Source: MWCR01 sp049325475 (GTDB taxonomy: Bacteria; Patescibacteriota; Patescibacteriia; 2-12-FULL-60-25). Taken from it: DNA of 64,000 nucleotides. The notes below the pieces were generated by a model. That model did not search any database, was not told the DNA's origin, and worked only from the letters and a program-made list of their open reading frames with translations. Shown here piece after piece: positions 1-8,583 of this stretch. Location: positions 1-64,000 of the forward strand of contig JBMOLN010000007.1 in NCBI GenBank assembly GCA_049325475.1. Direction: 5' to 3'. Positions within the stretch are counted from its first letter, which is position 1. Each line of letters begins with the position of its first letter. The position numbers and the translations under genes were made by a program.

Positions 1-120
1 ACCAGCCTAGCACGTCGGACGTGCAAGGCTGAATAGGAACCATTCATCCCCGCATTCAGGCTGACGTTCTATGGGCTTTATGCTTCTGCGACCCCTTCCA
101 TGCGGGGTTTCCTGGTATGT

Positions 121-142
121 AAAAACCCCACTTGGGGTTTTT
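121..142 (-). terminator. Intrinsic terminator of the first gene
   Basis: A perfect hairpin (ACCCC / GGGGT arms) is followed on the minus strand by a T run. It lies directly after the stop of the 141-890 gene. Confidence 0.8.
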
Positions 143-890
143 AGTCATCCGGCAAATCAGCGGCATCGATTTCTTCAGCGGAAAACGAAATTTCCGGGCT
201 CTCATCGGGCGGATTGCTGGAAGATATTTTTGGGGCAAAAGAAGGAGTAATACTTGGAGGAACCACTACTTTCATTCGTGGAACCGTGGGATGCAATGTT
301 GGCGGAGGAGGGATTGTCCTTGACCTTTTCGAATCGGGCGGACTGGAAGATGATATATTCAACGGCTGGCTCATTGTTGTTTGGGCGATATGATCTTTCA
401 ATCTCTCCATAGCCTCCGGATCTTCTTCGCAAGCCAGAGTGATCCTTTCACTGGGCAGACAGGCTTCCAAATCCTCCGGCGCTACATGCACTACCGGCGT
501 TTTAAGACTGCCCGCCTCAAGTTTTCTGGCATGCTCATGAGACAGCAGCAATATCTTTTCGCGCAAATCTCTGGCCGCTTCGCGCAATTCATCAAAATCT
601 TTTTCCCAAGCGCGCTGATCCCAAAAATCGTCCCTGGAAAACCTGCCGGTCAGCAAAATGTTCCAAGCGTCTCCATGTCGGCGATTTTTCCAGTTGTTAA
701 GCTCAATTGTTAAATCTTCATCAATATCTTCCGGAACGGGAATCGCCCATTCCAAAAGCATCAAAAAAATCTTTCGTTCCACGTCTCCGGTCAGATTGGC
801 AAGAACTTCCTTGCCCTCGATGCTGTCAAGGAACAACTCTACGCCGTAGAGCCATTCAAACTTTAAACGGCCAAAATCGGCGCTTTCCAT
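141..890 (-). CDS. Hypothetical protein, charged N-domain with Pro/Ser-rich acidic tail
   Basis: About 249 residues, not recognised. The first ~165 residues are rich in charged and aromatic residues and look folded. Residues ~175-230 are a low-complexity Pro/Ser linker, and the end is acidic (SAEEIDAADLPDD). I chose the ATG at 890 because a GGAGG ribosome site ends 5 nt before it; an in-frame GTG at 896 overlaps that site and is less likely. No signal peptide or membrane segment is visible, so it is probably cytoplasmic. A clean terminator follows. Function unknown. Confidence 0.75.
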   Translation of the reverse strand: MESADFGRLKFEWLYGVELFLDSIEGKEVLANLTGDVERKIFLMLLEWAIPVPEDIDEDLTIELNNWKNRRHGDAWNILLTGRFSRDDFWDQRAWEKDFDELREAARDLREKILLLSHEHARKLEAGSLKTPVVHVAPEDLEACLPSERITLACEEDPEAMERLKDHIAQTTMSQPLNISSSSPPDSKRSRTIPPPPTLHPTVPRMKVVVPPSITPSFAPKISSSNPPDESPEISFSAEEIDAADLPDD

Positions 891-1108
891 CGTCACCTCC
901 GACGCACATATCTAACAAAAAAAGGGCTCGAATGTCAAGCCCTGCTGCTAAAATTTCAAAAAAATCAGGACACAAGAAACAAACAAATACTAATTTACAA
1001 ATCTCAAACAACAAGTAAAAAAATTGTGATTTGATTATTGAAATTTGTTTGTATCTTGGAATTTGTATCCTTAATGATTATGCATCATTCACTATGCACC
1101 ATGCACCA

Positions 1109-1357
1109 TTAGTAATGTAACGCCAATTTATCGAATTCTTGTAAAAACTCAATCTCTTCTTCTAATATCTTTTGAAATAGAACCGCATCTCGTTTATTAT
1201 ACGCGTCTTTTTTACGTAAAAAAAACTCATGCAATTTTGGTAAAGCATTTACGATCCGTTCTTCGTCCTCGGGCTTTGGATCCGGCACCTTCATCATCTC
1301 GGCAATAAAATCCGGATGCGGAGTTGCGATCACTTTATAAACCAACTCGCTCCTCAT
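1109..1357 (-). CDS. Small hypothetical protein, 82 aa
   Basis: An acidic, helical-looking protein (long Glu/Lys/Leu stretches after residue 30) of unknown function. Its ATG overlaps the stop of the upstream 60-aa gene as ATGA (1354-1357), so the two are probably translationally coupled and co-transcribed. No domain is recognisable. A heptamer-type repeat lies just after the stop. Confidence 0.6.
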   Translation of the reverse strand: MRSELVYKVIATPHPDFIAEMMKVPDPKPEDEERIVNALPKLHEFFLRKKDAYNKRDAVLFQKILEEEIEFLQEFDKLALHY

Positions 1358-1536
1358 ACATCACCTTGTTTTATCGCCGCTTCAGACAACCTCAATGAGG
1401 CTTCACCGGCTAACTTGCCGGCATCGGATTCCAACTCGGCTACCGCCTCCGCCTGTTTGTTAATGGCTTTTTCAAAAACATCCCTCCCCTCCCCTTCCGG
1501 AGATTTCTTTTCTTTAAAACTTGGCTTCTCCGACAT
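1354..1536 (-). CDS. Small hypothetical protein, 60 aa
   Basis: A Lys/Glu/Ala-rich small protein with predicted helical character and no recognisable domain. No Shine-Dalgarno precedes the ATG. The start lies at the end of a 7-nt-period array (TAGATAC, TAGATAA units) that supplies a possible -10 box (GATACT) about 10 nt upstream, as in several other probably leaderless genes here. It shares an ATGA overlap with the 82-aa gene downstream, which supports both being real. Confidence 0.55.
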   Translation of the reverse strand: MSEKPSFKEKKSPEGEGRDVFEKAINKQAEAVAELESDAGKLAGEASLRLSEAAIKQGDV

Positions 1537-1583
1537 ATTATTATCTAGTATCTATTATTTAGTATTTGATATTTGGTATCTAG
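1537..1583. repeat. Heptamer-period array
   Basis: Degenerate tandem units of 7 nt of the type TAGTATC / TATCTAG. The array abuts the start codon of the 60-aa gene. Confidence 0.7.
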
Positions 1584-1717
1584 CGACTTACGTTCCGAAT
1601 GTATTCCAGGTCATCAGTTTAGCCGTTCATAACGAGATAGCTCTGGAGTACCGATGAACAGGACTACGGGTTAACGAAGCTCCGACTCTCTTCTTTATTC
1701 TTTATTATAAATATCTG

Positions 1718-1812
1718 GTCGGTGTCCTCTGGCCACTGGTCACTAAGACTAGGGCTAAGCACTAAGACTTATTTATTATTTGTTATTTATTATTTGTTAT
1801 TTGTTATTTTTT
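1718..1812. repeat. Heptamer-period arrays
   Basis: Two adjoining arrays: CACTAAG/GGCTAAG-like units, then five TTATTTG/TTATTTA units. The 1537-1817 interval holds no other gene that I can support. Confidence 0.7.
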
Positions 1813-1817
1813 GCAAG

Positions 1818-2780
1818 CTAGCCCCTGATGGTTATAAAAATAATATACCCGGCATAACAAAAAAGAAACATCGCGCCCTGCCATCTTTCCAGCATGCGCT
1901 TTTTGCCAACAAACATCCAAATAAAAAGAAGCAGCGTGGCGGTTATCACAGCAATTAAATCAAAATTCGATGCCGCGGCAAACGGAAGCGGCCTTATTAA
2001 TGCGCTTAGACCTAAAATCCATAAAATATTAAAAATATTGGATCCCACCGCATTGCCGACCGCCAGCTGCGGATTATTTTTATAAGCCGCTACGGCCGAA
2101 GTAACAAGTTCCGGCAATGAAGTTCCGATAGCCACCACGGTAAGCCCTATATAAGCTGTACTCATGCCTAAAAATTTAGCTATGCTGACAGCGCCGTCCA
2201 CCACCCAGTTGCCTCCAGCGATTAAAGCCGCCAAACCCAAGCCTAAAAACAAAATAGACTTGCCGGTCGATGGACCGTCTTCCTCTTTAATGATATTTTT
2301 CTTTCTTTCGCTTTTGGCCAGCTGAAAAATATAATACATAAACAAAACCAAAAACGTCATCATCACCATGCCGTCGCTTCTCGAGATCAAATCAAATCCC
2401 ATTCCATTTAATAAAGCGTCATTGGCCAATATCGCCAATACCAAAACCGCCAGCAAACTGAAAGGGATTTCCCGCCAGACAGTACCTTTTGGCACACATA
2501 GCGGAATTATGACTGCCGAAACGCCCAATATTAACAATATATTGGCGATATTGCTGCCCAAAATATTGGCTATTGCCAAATCCGTATTTCCTTCGGCGCT
2601 CGCGAATAGATTAACCACCATTTCTGGCAATGATGTGCCGAATGATACGATGGTTAAACCGATAACCAAATTGGAAATCCTTAATTTTCTGGCCAGCGCC
2701 GCCGAACCGTCCACCAATAAATCCGCTCCCTTAATTAAAAAAACGAATCCCAAAATAAACAATATGATAGTCAAAGTCAT
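1818..2780 (-). CDS. Ca2+/cation antiporter, CaCA family (YrbG-like)
   Basis: Integral membrane exchanger of about 320 residues. The family hallmark alpha repeats are visible twice: GTSLPEMVVNLFAS with GSNIANILLILG in the first half, and GTSLPELVTSAVAA with GSNIFNILWILG in the second. These repeats form the cation site in CaCA exchangers (Na+/Ca2+ or H+/Ca2+). About ten hydrophobic segments match the family. I start at the ATG at 2780: an extended -10 box (TGTTATACT) ends 9 nt before it, implying an almost leaderless mRNA. The longer in-frame extension translates an intergenic hairpin repeat and is rejected. Exact ion specificity cannot be read from sequence. Confidence 0.88.
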   Translation of the reverse strand: MTLTIILFILGFVFLIKGADLLVDGSAALARKLRISNLVIGLTIVSFGTSLPEMVVNLFASAEGNTDLAIANILGSNIANILLILGVSAVIIPLCVPKGTVWREIPFSLLAVLVLAILANDALLNGMGFDLISRSDGMVMMTFLVLFMYYIFQLAKSERKKNIIKEEDGPSTGKSILFLGLGLAALIAGGNWVVDGAVSIAKFLGMSTAYIGLTVVAIGTSLPELVTSAVAAYKNNPQLAVGNAVGSNIFNILWILGLSALIRPLPFAAASNFDLIAVITATLLLFIWMFVGKKRMLERWQGAMFLFCYAGYIIFITIRG

Positions 2781-2814
2781 AACCATATAAGTATAACACA
2801 ACACCGGCTTGTAG

Positions 2815-2873
2815 CACGAAGCGCGTCCTCCTTCGCATGAAGCATCGGAAGATTTAAGCACGCCCCGCACCAT
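2815..2873 (+). repeat. Dispersed hairpin repeat, copy 1
   Basis: This segment is nearly identical, over ~38 nt with about 4 mismatches, to the reverse complement of 21313-21367. The shared core is TCCTCCTTC, then CATGAAGC, TCGGA, GATTTAAGCACGCC. Confidence 0.75.
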
Positions 2874-2895
2874 ATGGCGTCTGGGCACGAAGCAC

Positions 2896-2938
2896 TTAAT
2901 ACTTGGTACTTGGTACTTAGTACTTAGTACTTAGCACA
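2896..2938. repeat. Heptamer-period array, five units
   Basis: Units TACTTGG, TACTTGG, TACTTAG, TACTTAG, TACTTAG follow one another exactly. Confidence 0.85.
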
Positions 2939-2946
2939 TTCATCAG

Positions 2947-2975
2947 TTGACTCTGCACCCTCATGATGTTAAATT
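2947..2975 (+). promoter_or_regulatory. Sigma70-type promoter of 3005 gene
   Basis: TTGACT, a 17-nt spacer, then TAAATT. The predicted transcript has a short leader containing the AAGGAG ribosome site. Confidence 0.6.
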
Positions 2976-3004
2976 TTTTCATGCACCTTCATAAGGAGTA
3001 AAGC

Positions 3005-3361
3005 ATGGCTAAAGAGATCGCTCGCGGAATGACCGCTTCCGTCTTGCTGATTATCTCCGGTAATATTCTGATCATAGCCCATTCTTCTTGCGGATTGGCA
3101 ACCGCTTTGGCAATTTTTTATATGTTTTCCGGATTTCGTCTTGCTCTGCAAAACGGCAAAGACGCGATAATTCATATCCAGGTGACGGAAAATGATGAGG
3201 AGGCCGCAACCGATTCAATTAATGACCGCGTTAAACTGGCAAGAGAACGCCACGCTTACAACCGACTGCAAATCGAACAACTCCGGCGCCTGCATCGTAT
3301 TCATGCGCTTGAAACTAAAATTGCCAACGAATCCCATCCCTACCGCGACTTAGCTTCTTGA
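3005..3361 (+). CDS. Hypothetical small membrane protein, 118 aa
   Basis: A short N-terminal region carries one or two hydrophobic segments (residues ~9-45), followed by a soluble, highly charged helical tail (ERHAYNRLQIEQLRRLHRIH) that could form a coiled coil. AAGGAG lies 6 nt before the ATG. A consensus-like promoter lies upstream and a terminator hairpin begins at the stop codon, so it is a single-gene unit. No family recognised. Confidence 0.7.
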   Translation: MAKEIARGMTASVLLIISGNILIIAHSSCGLATALAIFYMFSGFRLALQNGKDAIIHIQVTENDEEAATDSINDRVKLARERHAYNRLQIEQLRRLHRIHALETKIANESHPYRDLAS

Positions 3362-3383
3362 GCCATCTTTGGCTCTTTTTTTG
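3357..3383 (+). terminator. Intrinsic terminator
   Basis: AGCCATCTTTGGCT hairpin followed by seven T, directly at the end of the 118-aa gene. Confidence 0.8.
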
Positions 3384-3550
3384 ACCAGGATTACCTTGAC
3401 ACGGTCGTTCGCGAACGACGTGTCTTGATTTTAAAATGATCAGCAGGATTATTTATTTGATAAATGTTAAAGTTTAAGGATTAAGCAGACAAGTCGTTAG
3501 CCCTAAGTCCTAGTGACCAGTGATCATTAACAGCGAATCGCGCAACGTAC

Positions 3551-3625
3551 CACCGCTAAAGCCGCCGCTTACTGCGGAGCAGGCTGGGATCCCGACAATA
3601 TATATAAATCAGTGCGGGATAGCGC
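3551..3625 (-). repeat. Paired-hairpin dispersed repeat (minus copy)
   Basis: Read on the minus strand: TATCCCGCA, an AT-rich spacer with TATATATA, CGGGATCCC, then a second GC hairpin (CCGC...GCGG). It matches copies at 7579-7630, 20860-20925 and 60137-60195. It fills most of the otherwise empty 3362-3711 interval together with heptamer arrays at 3637-3697. Confidence 0.65.
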
Positions 3626-3696
3626 GAAACGTCGGACGATACACGATACACGATGCGCAATATGTGTTAATCGTAGTTCGAGGTTCGTAGTTCGTA

Positions 3697-3705
3697 TGCT
3701 ATAAT
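3697..3705 (+). promoter_or_regulatory. Extended -10 of a leaderless gene
   Basis: TGCTATAAT ends exactly 6 nt before the ATG at 3712, so transcription should begin at or next to the start codon. The box is the end of a heptamer array (TAGTTCG, AGGTTCG, TAGTTCG). Confidence 0.75.
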
Positions 3706-3711
3706 AGCTCC

Positions 3712-5373
3712 ATGGAAGGCATAATTTTAGAACTGGCGGCAACAGTCATATTGGTTACTGTACTAAGCATCTTTGCGCGACTACTCAGGCAGCCGTTTAT
3801 TTTGGCATACATCGCGGCTGGCGTTTTAATTGCCTTATTCGGATTCTTTAATCTTACCGACGGTGAAACCTTCCATCTCTTTTCAGATCTGGGAATCATG
3901 TTTCTGCTTTTTTTGGTTGGCATTGAAATCAATTATTCTTCGCTCAAACTGGTTGGTAAAATATCCGTAATTCTAGGCATCGGCCAAATCGCCTTCACCA
4001 GTTTATTCGGTTATATACTTGCCACCATCTTTGGTTATAATTGGCTTGAAGCGCTATACATTGCGATTGCTCTGACTTTTTCCAGCACAATAATCATTGT
4101 TAAATTATTATCGGACAAAAAACAACTGCAATCATTGCATGGCAAAATCAGCATCGGAATGCTGCTGGTTCAAGATGCTGTCGCTGTTTTGATTCTGGTT
4201 CTCTTGGCGGGCCTGCAAGATGGAAGCGGTACCGGTTTTATTGAAATTAGTCTGACTTTAATAAAAGGCGCTTTACTGGTATTTGTCACATTATGGGTGG
4301 GCAAAACAATTATCCCCGCACTCTTCAGCCGATTGGCACGCTCGCAAGAACTGCTCTTTATTGCCAGTCTTGCCTGGGTTTTGGGCATGGCCGTTATTGT
4401 TAACTTTCTCGGTTTTTCAATAGAAATAGCTGGATTTTTAGCCGGATTAGCTTTATCCAATTCTTTGGAACGACTGCAAATAAGCAACAAAATCCGCTCG
4501 CTTCGTGATTTTTTTATAGTTATATTTTTTGTGCTTTTAGGAGCCAGTATGGCTTTTTCCGATCTTTCCGGCCTAAGTGTACCGCTTGTAATTTTTTCTC
4601 TATTTGTTCTTATCGGCAATCCTTTGATAGTTCTCATACTGCTTGGACTCTTGGGATACCGCAAACGAACCGGTTTTTTAACGGGATTGACTGTTGCGCA
4701 AATATCTGAATTCAGCCTTATTGTTGCCGCAGTCGGCCTTAAACTTGGTCACATATCCAACTCAACCGTCACCTTAATCACCGGAGTCGGCATTGTCACC
4801 ATCACTCTGTCTACTTACCTCATCATCAACGCCGACAAATTATATAAACTGCTTGCCAACCCTCTTTCAATTTTTGAAACGCGAAACAATAAAGAGCCTC
4901 TTATCAAAACACAACGCCGGCGTAAATATGTTTTAATCGGCTGCCACAGAACCGGCATAGGCATAGCCGCTCACTTGCCCAAAAATCAACTTACAATAGT
5001 GGAGTTTGATCCGGACATGGTTCATCGCTTAAGAAAAGACGGCTACAATGTTTTATTTGGTGATATTACGGATCCGGAAATACTGACAAACGATCAAATA
5101 AAAAAAGCTGAAGCCATTATCGTCACCAGCCCCGACCTGCAAGACAATTTAACCATTATCGACGCTTTCAACCACAAACAAAAACGGCCGTTAATCCTGG
5201 TTCGTGCTCAAAGCACATTTGAAATGCACATCCTGTACGAAGCAGGAGCCGATTATGTTCTCCTTCCGCATTTAACCGCCGGACAAATCCTGGGTCATGT
5301 TCTTTCGCATAAAAACATGGCCAAAGAAATCGCACATATGCGAAAAAAAGAAGCAGATGCACTGCAACTCTAA
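3712..5373 (+). CDS. CPA2-family K+/H+ or Na+/H+ antiporter with TrkA-N domain
   Basis: 553 residues. Residues 1-370 carry 11-13 hydrophobic segments in the Kef/CPA2 pattern (early segment GIMFLLFLVGIEI; later ALTFSSTIIIVKLLSDK with the conserved Ser/Thr-rich stretch). Residues ~395-520 form a Rossmann-type TrkA-N domain (VLIGCHRTGIGIAAHL, then VEFDPDMV and GDITDPEIL), which binds nucleotide and gates KefB/KefC-like transporters. It probably exports K+ or Na+ in exchange for protons. There is no Shine-Dalgarno and the mRNA is predicted to be leaderless. It is a single-gene unit with a terminator after it. Confidence 0.9.
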   Translation: MEGIILELAATVILVTVLSIFARLLRQPFILAYIAAGVLIALFGFFNLTDGETFHLFSDLGIMFLLFLVGIEINYSSLKLVGKISVILGIGQIAFTSLFGYILATIFGYNWLEALYIAIALTFSSTIIIVKLLSDKKQLQSLHGKISIGMLLVQDAVAVLILVLLAGLQDGSGTGFIEISLTLIKGALLVFVTLWVGKTIIPALFSRLARSQELLFIASLAWVLGMAVIVNFLGFSIEIAGFLAGLALSNSLERLQISNKIRSLRDFFIVIFFVLLGASMAFSDLSGLSVPLVIFSLFVLIGNPLIVLILLGLLGYRKRTGFLTGLTVAQISEFSLIVAAVGLKLGHISNSTVTLITGVGIVTITLSTYLIINADKLYKLLANPLSIFETRNNKEPLIKTQRRRKYVLIGCHRTGIGIAAHLPKNQLTIVEFDPDMVHRLRKDGYNVLFGDITDPEILTNDQIKKAEAIIVTSPDLQDNLTIIDAFNHKQKRPLILVRAQSTFEMHILYEAGADYVLLPHLTAGQILGHVLSHKNMAKEIAHMRKKEADALQL

Positions 5374-5400
5374 AGCTGCAAACTTTAAGTGACAATTTGA

Positions 5401-5439
5401 AAAAAAACCAATAATGCTAAGTAATACTTGGTTTTTTTT
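5401..5439 (+). terminator. Intrinsic terminator of the antiporter gene
   Basis: AAAAACCAA / TTGGTTTTT arms around a short loop, ending in a T run. Confidence 0.8.
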
Positions 5440-5451
5440 AACAAACTCTTT

Positions 5452-5533
5452 CCACTTACGACTTCCGACTTCCGACTTTATATTTTCCATTTTCAACTTC
5501 ATGCATTCCACTTTCCACTTTCGACTTCAAGCA
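5452..5533. repeat. Long heptamer-period array
   Basis: About eleven consecutive 7-nt units of the type CTTCCGA / CTTTCCA / CTTTCGA / CATTCCA. It is one of the longest arrays in the window. Confidence 0.85.
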
Positions 5534-5591
5534 TTGACATTGCCCGCTTTGCATGTTAAAAGATACCCGCACTCTCACAAATGGAGGAATC

Positions 5592-6236
5592 ATGATAGAC
5601 CCCAAAACCGAAGTTCATCTGTACCTCATACGTCATGGCGAATCCCATATGAACTTGAATCCGCATTTAATCGGAGGCCAAAGCCTGGAAACCCCGCTCA
5701 GCCAGGCGGGAGAGGATCAATGCACGGCTCTGTATAAATACTTTTTTTCACGCAAAGTCGATTTTGACTACGCTTATTCCAGCCATCTTGTCAGAGTTAA
5801 GATAACGGCCAGGTTTGTTCTCGGTCCCAATGCGCCGGTAATTGTAATCGATAAAAGATTGGCCGAATATTCTGCCGGAGAATGGGAAGGCCGGCCTCGC
5901 CATGCCGTTCATACTCCGGAAGTTTTATACCAAATGGCCGAAATGGGAATTGATTTCCAGCCGCCCGGCGGCGAAAGTCAGCGGCAAGTAATCACGCGCG
6001 TGTCAGAATTTCTGAATGAAGCGGTTTTGAATAACCAAAATGTTCTCGAAGCCGGGAAAAGAATCAATATCGCATTCTTCTCCAGCGGACTGACCATCAA
6101 ATCCCTGCTCCAGCACATACTGGAATTCGACAGCCGCTTTATTTGGCGGATGAAAATTGATAATTGCTCCGTCAGCGAACTCATTTACAACTCCCGCGGC
6201 TGGTGGCCTCAATACATCAACCGCGTACCATACTGA
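5592..6236 (+). CDS. Histidine phosphatase superfamily protein (phosphoglycerate-mutase-like)
   Basis: 214 residues. The catalytic signature YLIRHGES lies near residue 12; a second family motif (YAYSSHLVRVKITARFV) and AEYSAGEWEGR follow. The usual later His is not obvious: the expected region reads NIAFFSSGLTIKSLL, where most members have VSHG. Phosphoester hydrolysis is therefore probable but the catalytic set may be altered. The ATG at 5592 is preceded by GGAGG at 7-nt spacing. A strong terminator follows. Substrate unknown. Confidence 0.8.
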   Translation: MIDPKTEVHLYLIRHGESHMNLNPHLIGGQSLETPLSQAGEDQCTALYKYFFSRKVDFDYAYSSHLVRVKITARFVLGPNAPVIVIDKRLAEYSAGEWEGRPRHAVHTPEVLYQMAEMGIDFQPPGGESQRQVITRVSEFLNEAVLNNQNVLEAGKRINIAFFSSGLTIKSLLQHILEFDSRFIWRMKIDNCSVSELIYNSRGWWPQYINRVPY

Positions 6237-6239
6237 TCT

Positions 6240-6262
6240 CCCCGTCAAAAACGGGGTTTTTT
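6240..6262 (+). terminator. Intrinsic terminator
   Basis: CCCCGT / ACGGGG hairpin followed by six T. Confidence 0.85.
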
Positions 6263-6442
6263 GTTTTAAAAATTCATAATATAATTTAAAATCTACAATC
6301 TAAAATCTAGTAATTTATACTGTATCGTCTGCTGGATTTCAGATTCCAAATTTCAAATTAAAATTATTGACGCAGGACGACTGGGACCCGCCTTTGCTAA
6401 AGCTTCGGTGGGCAGGCGTACGACGTACGACGTTCGTTGTGT

Positions 6443-6448
6443 TATAAT
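6443..6448 (+). promoter_or_regulatory. -10 box of a leaderless gene
   Basis: TATAAT (preceded by TGTGT) ends 6 nt before the ATG at 6455. It follows a CGTACGA heptamer array. Confidence 0.7.
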
Positions 6449-6454
6449 AAAGCC

Positions 6455-7486
6455 ATGAAACTCCAAAACTTCGCCTTGGGCTTTATTGCTCTTATTCTGG
6501 CCTTTTATATTCTTTTAATAGGCAAATCCATTTTAATACCCTTGATTATCGCCATAATTATTTGGTACATCATTATAACCCTCACTTCCACATATAAAAA
6601 AATCGGTACAAAAAGCTGGCATATCCCGCATTGGCTCGCATTGATACTTTCTTTGGCAAGCTTCGCTTTTATTGCCTGGTTATTTATCGGTTTTGTCAAT
6701 AACAGCGTCAACGATGTAATCCAAGCCGCGCCAACCTATCAAGCCAAATTCCAAAACATCATCAATGGATTAAATAATAAATTTAATCTGCAAGAAAAAA
6801 TTACATTCAACCAAATAATCGAATATATCAATTTTTCCACTTTGGCAACAACTGCGGCGGGAATCATCACTACAGTAGCCGGTTTTACCAGCATGATCAT
6901 AATCTATGTAATTTTCCTTTTACTCGAATACCATACCTTTGATTGGAAAATCCGGGCTCTTTTCCCGGATAAAAAACGCCGCCTAGAAACAGAAGAACTG
7001 ATACAAAAAATCAGCAAAGATATTAATACTTATATTAAAATAAAAACATTCGTCAGCGTTCTTACGGGCCTTGCTTGTTATATAATTCTGCTGCTCATGG
7101 GAGTTCAGTTCGCCGGCTTCTGGGCGGTATTAATCTTTATCTTGAATTACATTCCCAATGTCGGATCTTTAATCGCCGTGGTACTCCCGGTATTGTTTGC
7201 CATTGTGCAATTTGATTTTACTCATGCAATTATTCTCGCGGCGCTTTTAACCGCCGTCCAGATGACCATTGGCAATTTTTTAGAACCTCGTTTGATGGGA
7301 AAGTCTCTCAACTTAAGCCCGTTGGTCATAATCATCTCTCTTGTGGTCTGGGGCTCGCTTTGGGGCATCGTCGGCGCCTTTCTCTGCGTGCCGATCATGG
7401 TGATTTTAAATATCATACTTGCAAAATTCAATTCTACCAGGCCAATCGCCATTTTACTGTCGTCTAAAGGTGAGCTCGAATCATAG
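6455..7486 (+). CDS. AI-2E transporter family permease (PerM/UPF0118)
   Basis: 343 residues with seven or eight membrane segments. The C-terminal half carries the family pattern: a charged amphipathic stretch (LIQKISKDINTYIKIKTFVSVLTG), then FILNYIPNVGSLIAVVLPV, then GNFLEPRLMGKSLNLSPL. Members of this family export small molecules or act as Na+/H+ antiporters; the substrate here is unknown. The ATG at 6455 sits 6 nt after a TATAAT box; an in-frame TTG at 6437 lies inside the promoter and is rejected. Confidence 0.88.
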   Translation: MKLQNFALGFIALILAFYILLIGKSILIPLIIAIIIWYIIITLTSTYKKIGTKSWHIPHWLALILSLASFAFIAWLFIGFVNNSVNDVIQAAPTYQAKFQNIINGLNNKFNLQEKITFNQIIEYINFSTLATTAAGIITTVAGFTSMIIIYVIFLLLEYHTFDWKIRALFPDKKRRLETEELIQKISKDINTYIKIKTFVSVLTGLACYIILLLMGVQFAGFWAVLIFILNYIPNVGSLIAVVLPVLFAIVQFDFTHAIILAALLTAVQMTIGNFLEPRLMGKSLNLSPLVIIISLVVWGSLWGIVGAFLCVPIMVILNIILAKFNSTRPIAILLSSKGELES

Positions 7487-7578
7487 AAAAATTTCCAAAT
7501 TTCAAGAAACAAGATACAAACAATATCCGATATTCATATTTTAAACAATTAATTTGTTTAATAATTGAAATTTGTAAT

Positions 7579-7630
7579 TTGTCCCGCATCTTATTCAAGT
7601 ATATATTTTGCGGGATCCCGCCGTATGGCG
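7579..7630 (+). repeat. Paired-hairpin dispersed repeat (plus copy)
   Basis: TCCCGCA...TGCGGGA hairpin with an AT-rich loop, then CCCGC...GCGCGG. It is closely similar to 60137-60195. Confidence 0.75.
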
Positions 7631-7665
7631 CGGATTTGTTTCTTGGAATTTGTATCCTTGATCTA

Positions 7666-7694
7666 TTGACATTTCTATCGTTTTTTGCTAGAAA
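7666..7694 (+). promoter_or_regulatory. Sigma70-type promoter of yfiH-like gene
   Basis: TTGACA, 17 nt, TAGAAA. The predicted start is near 7701 and GGAGG follows at 7710, so this gene has a conventional leader. Confidence 0.75.
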
Positions 7695-7719
7695 ATACAA
7701 AACAAAAACGGAGGTTCTA

Positions 7720-8517
7720 ATGCTCATCAAATCCGCGCTCCTTTCAAAATTCCCCAAACTGGTTCACGGATTTTCTGCTGCGGCTGACGGCAATATGACC
7801 TATAAAAATGATATTGATGGCAATGCCGAAACCAACAACAGACGTTTTCTTTCCGCTCTTGGCATCAACCCGGATGATTACCAAATCCTGAACCCCGAGC
7901 TCAAGCACGGCAACACTGTAGTCATTGTGGAACCGACGCCCATGATGAGCGGATACACTGAAATCGATAAATACGGATCCGAAGTAATTTATACTCAAAA
8001 CGGCACCTTGCAATTCACTTTGGATAAGGATGCCATGCGCGGCATTGATGCCTGCTTCAGCCAAAGCCAAGGCTGTCTGATTACCATGCGGCCCGCCGAC
8101 TGCGCAGTGATCTTTGTCTTCGATCCTGAAAACAATGTCTTTGGGTTGATCCACGCCGGTGTTGCCGGCCTTTACTCCGGCATCATTCACCGCAGTTTCG
8201 AGACCTTGCGCCGCAAATTCGGCACCAGCGCCAAATACGTGCATTGTTACGTGAGCCCCAGCATCAGCGCTCAAGCTTATGATGTCACAGCCGGCAGGCT
8301 CTATAAAAAAATCTTGCACCAATATCTTCCGCCCGAACAAGCTCGGCACTTCAATCCCAAAGCCCGTGCGGTGGAGCTTCTGAAAAACGCCGATATCCTG
8401 CCCGAACATATCGAACTCAGCCATGAATGCACGGCCACGGGCGATAAATTCTTCTCCAATCACCGCAGCCGCGGGCAAGACCCGCGCCGAATGCTCGCCG
8501 TCATCGGATTGCGCTGA
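7720..8517 (+). CDS. YfiH/laccase-domain protein (purine nucleoside phosphorylase type)
   Basis: 265 residues. Family motifs in order: LKHGNTVVIVE, RPADCAVIFVFD, GLIHAGVAGLYSGII (canonical HAGWRG, here HAGVAG), YVSPSISAQAYDV, and the C-terminal FFSNHRSRGQDPRRMLAVIGL. The His of the HAG motif, the Cys of ADC and a later His form the metal site in homologs. These enzymes act on purine nucleosides and remove mis-incorporated L-Ser from peptidoglycan precursors in some bacteria; the older oxidase label is doubtful. The N-terminus has an insertion around residues 17-35. GGAGG precedes the ATG by 5 nt. Confidence 0.85.
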   Translation: MLIKSALLSKFPKLVHGFSAAADGNMTYKNDIDGNAETNNRRFLSALGINPDDYQILNPELKHGNTVVIVEPTPMMSGYTEIDKYGSEVIYTQNGTLQFTLDKDAMRGIDACFSQSQGCLITMRPADCAVIFVFDPENNVFGLIHAGVAGLYSGIIHRSFETLRRKFGTSAKYVHCYVSPSISAQAYDVTAGRLYKKILHQYLPPEQARHFNPKARAVELLKNADILPEHIELSHECTATGDKFFSNHRSRGQDPRRMLAVIGLR

Positions 8518-8520
8518 ATA

Positions 8521-8543
8521 ACCAACCTCATCGGTTGGTTTTT
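8521..8543 (+). terminator. Intrinsic terminator
   Basis: ACCAACC / GGTTGGT hairpin then a T run. Confidence 0.8.
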
Positions 8544-8557
8544 AAATATTATTTTGT

Positions 8558-8582
8558 ACGGACAAAACCGCGGCTTGTCCCT
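8558..8582 (-). terminator. Terminator-like hairpin after copA
   Basis: GGACAA / TTGTCC hairpin directly beyond the copA stop on the minus strand, with only a weak T tract. Confidence 0.45.
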
Positions 8583-8583
8583 G

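Noticed and set aside
5452..5533. CRISPR array
   Set aside because: The tandem units are 7 nt with no unique spacers and no cas genes in the window; these are minisatellite-like heptamer arrays.
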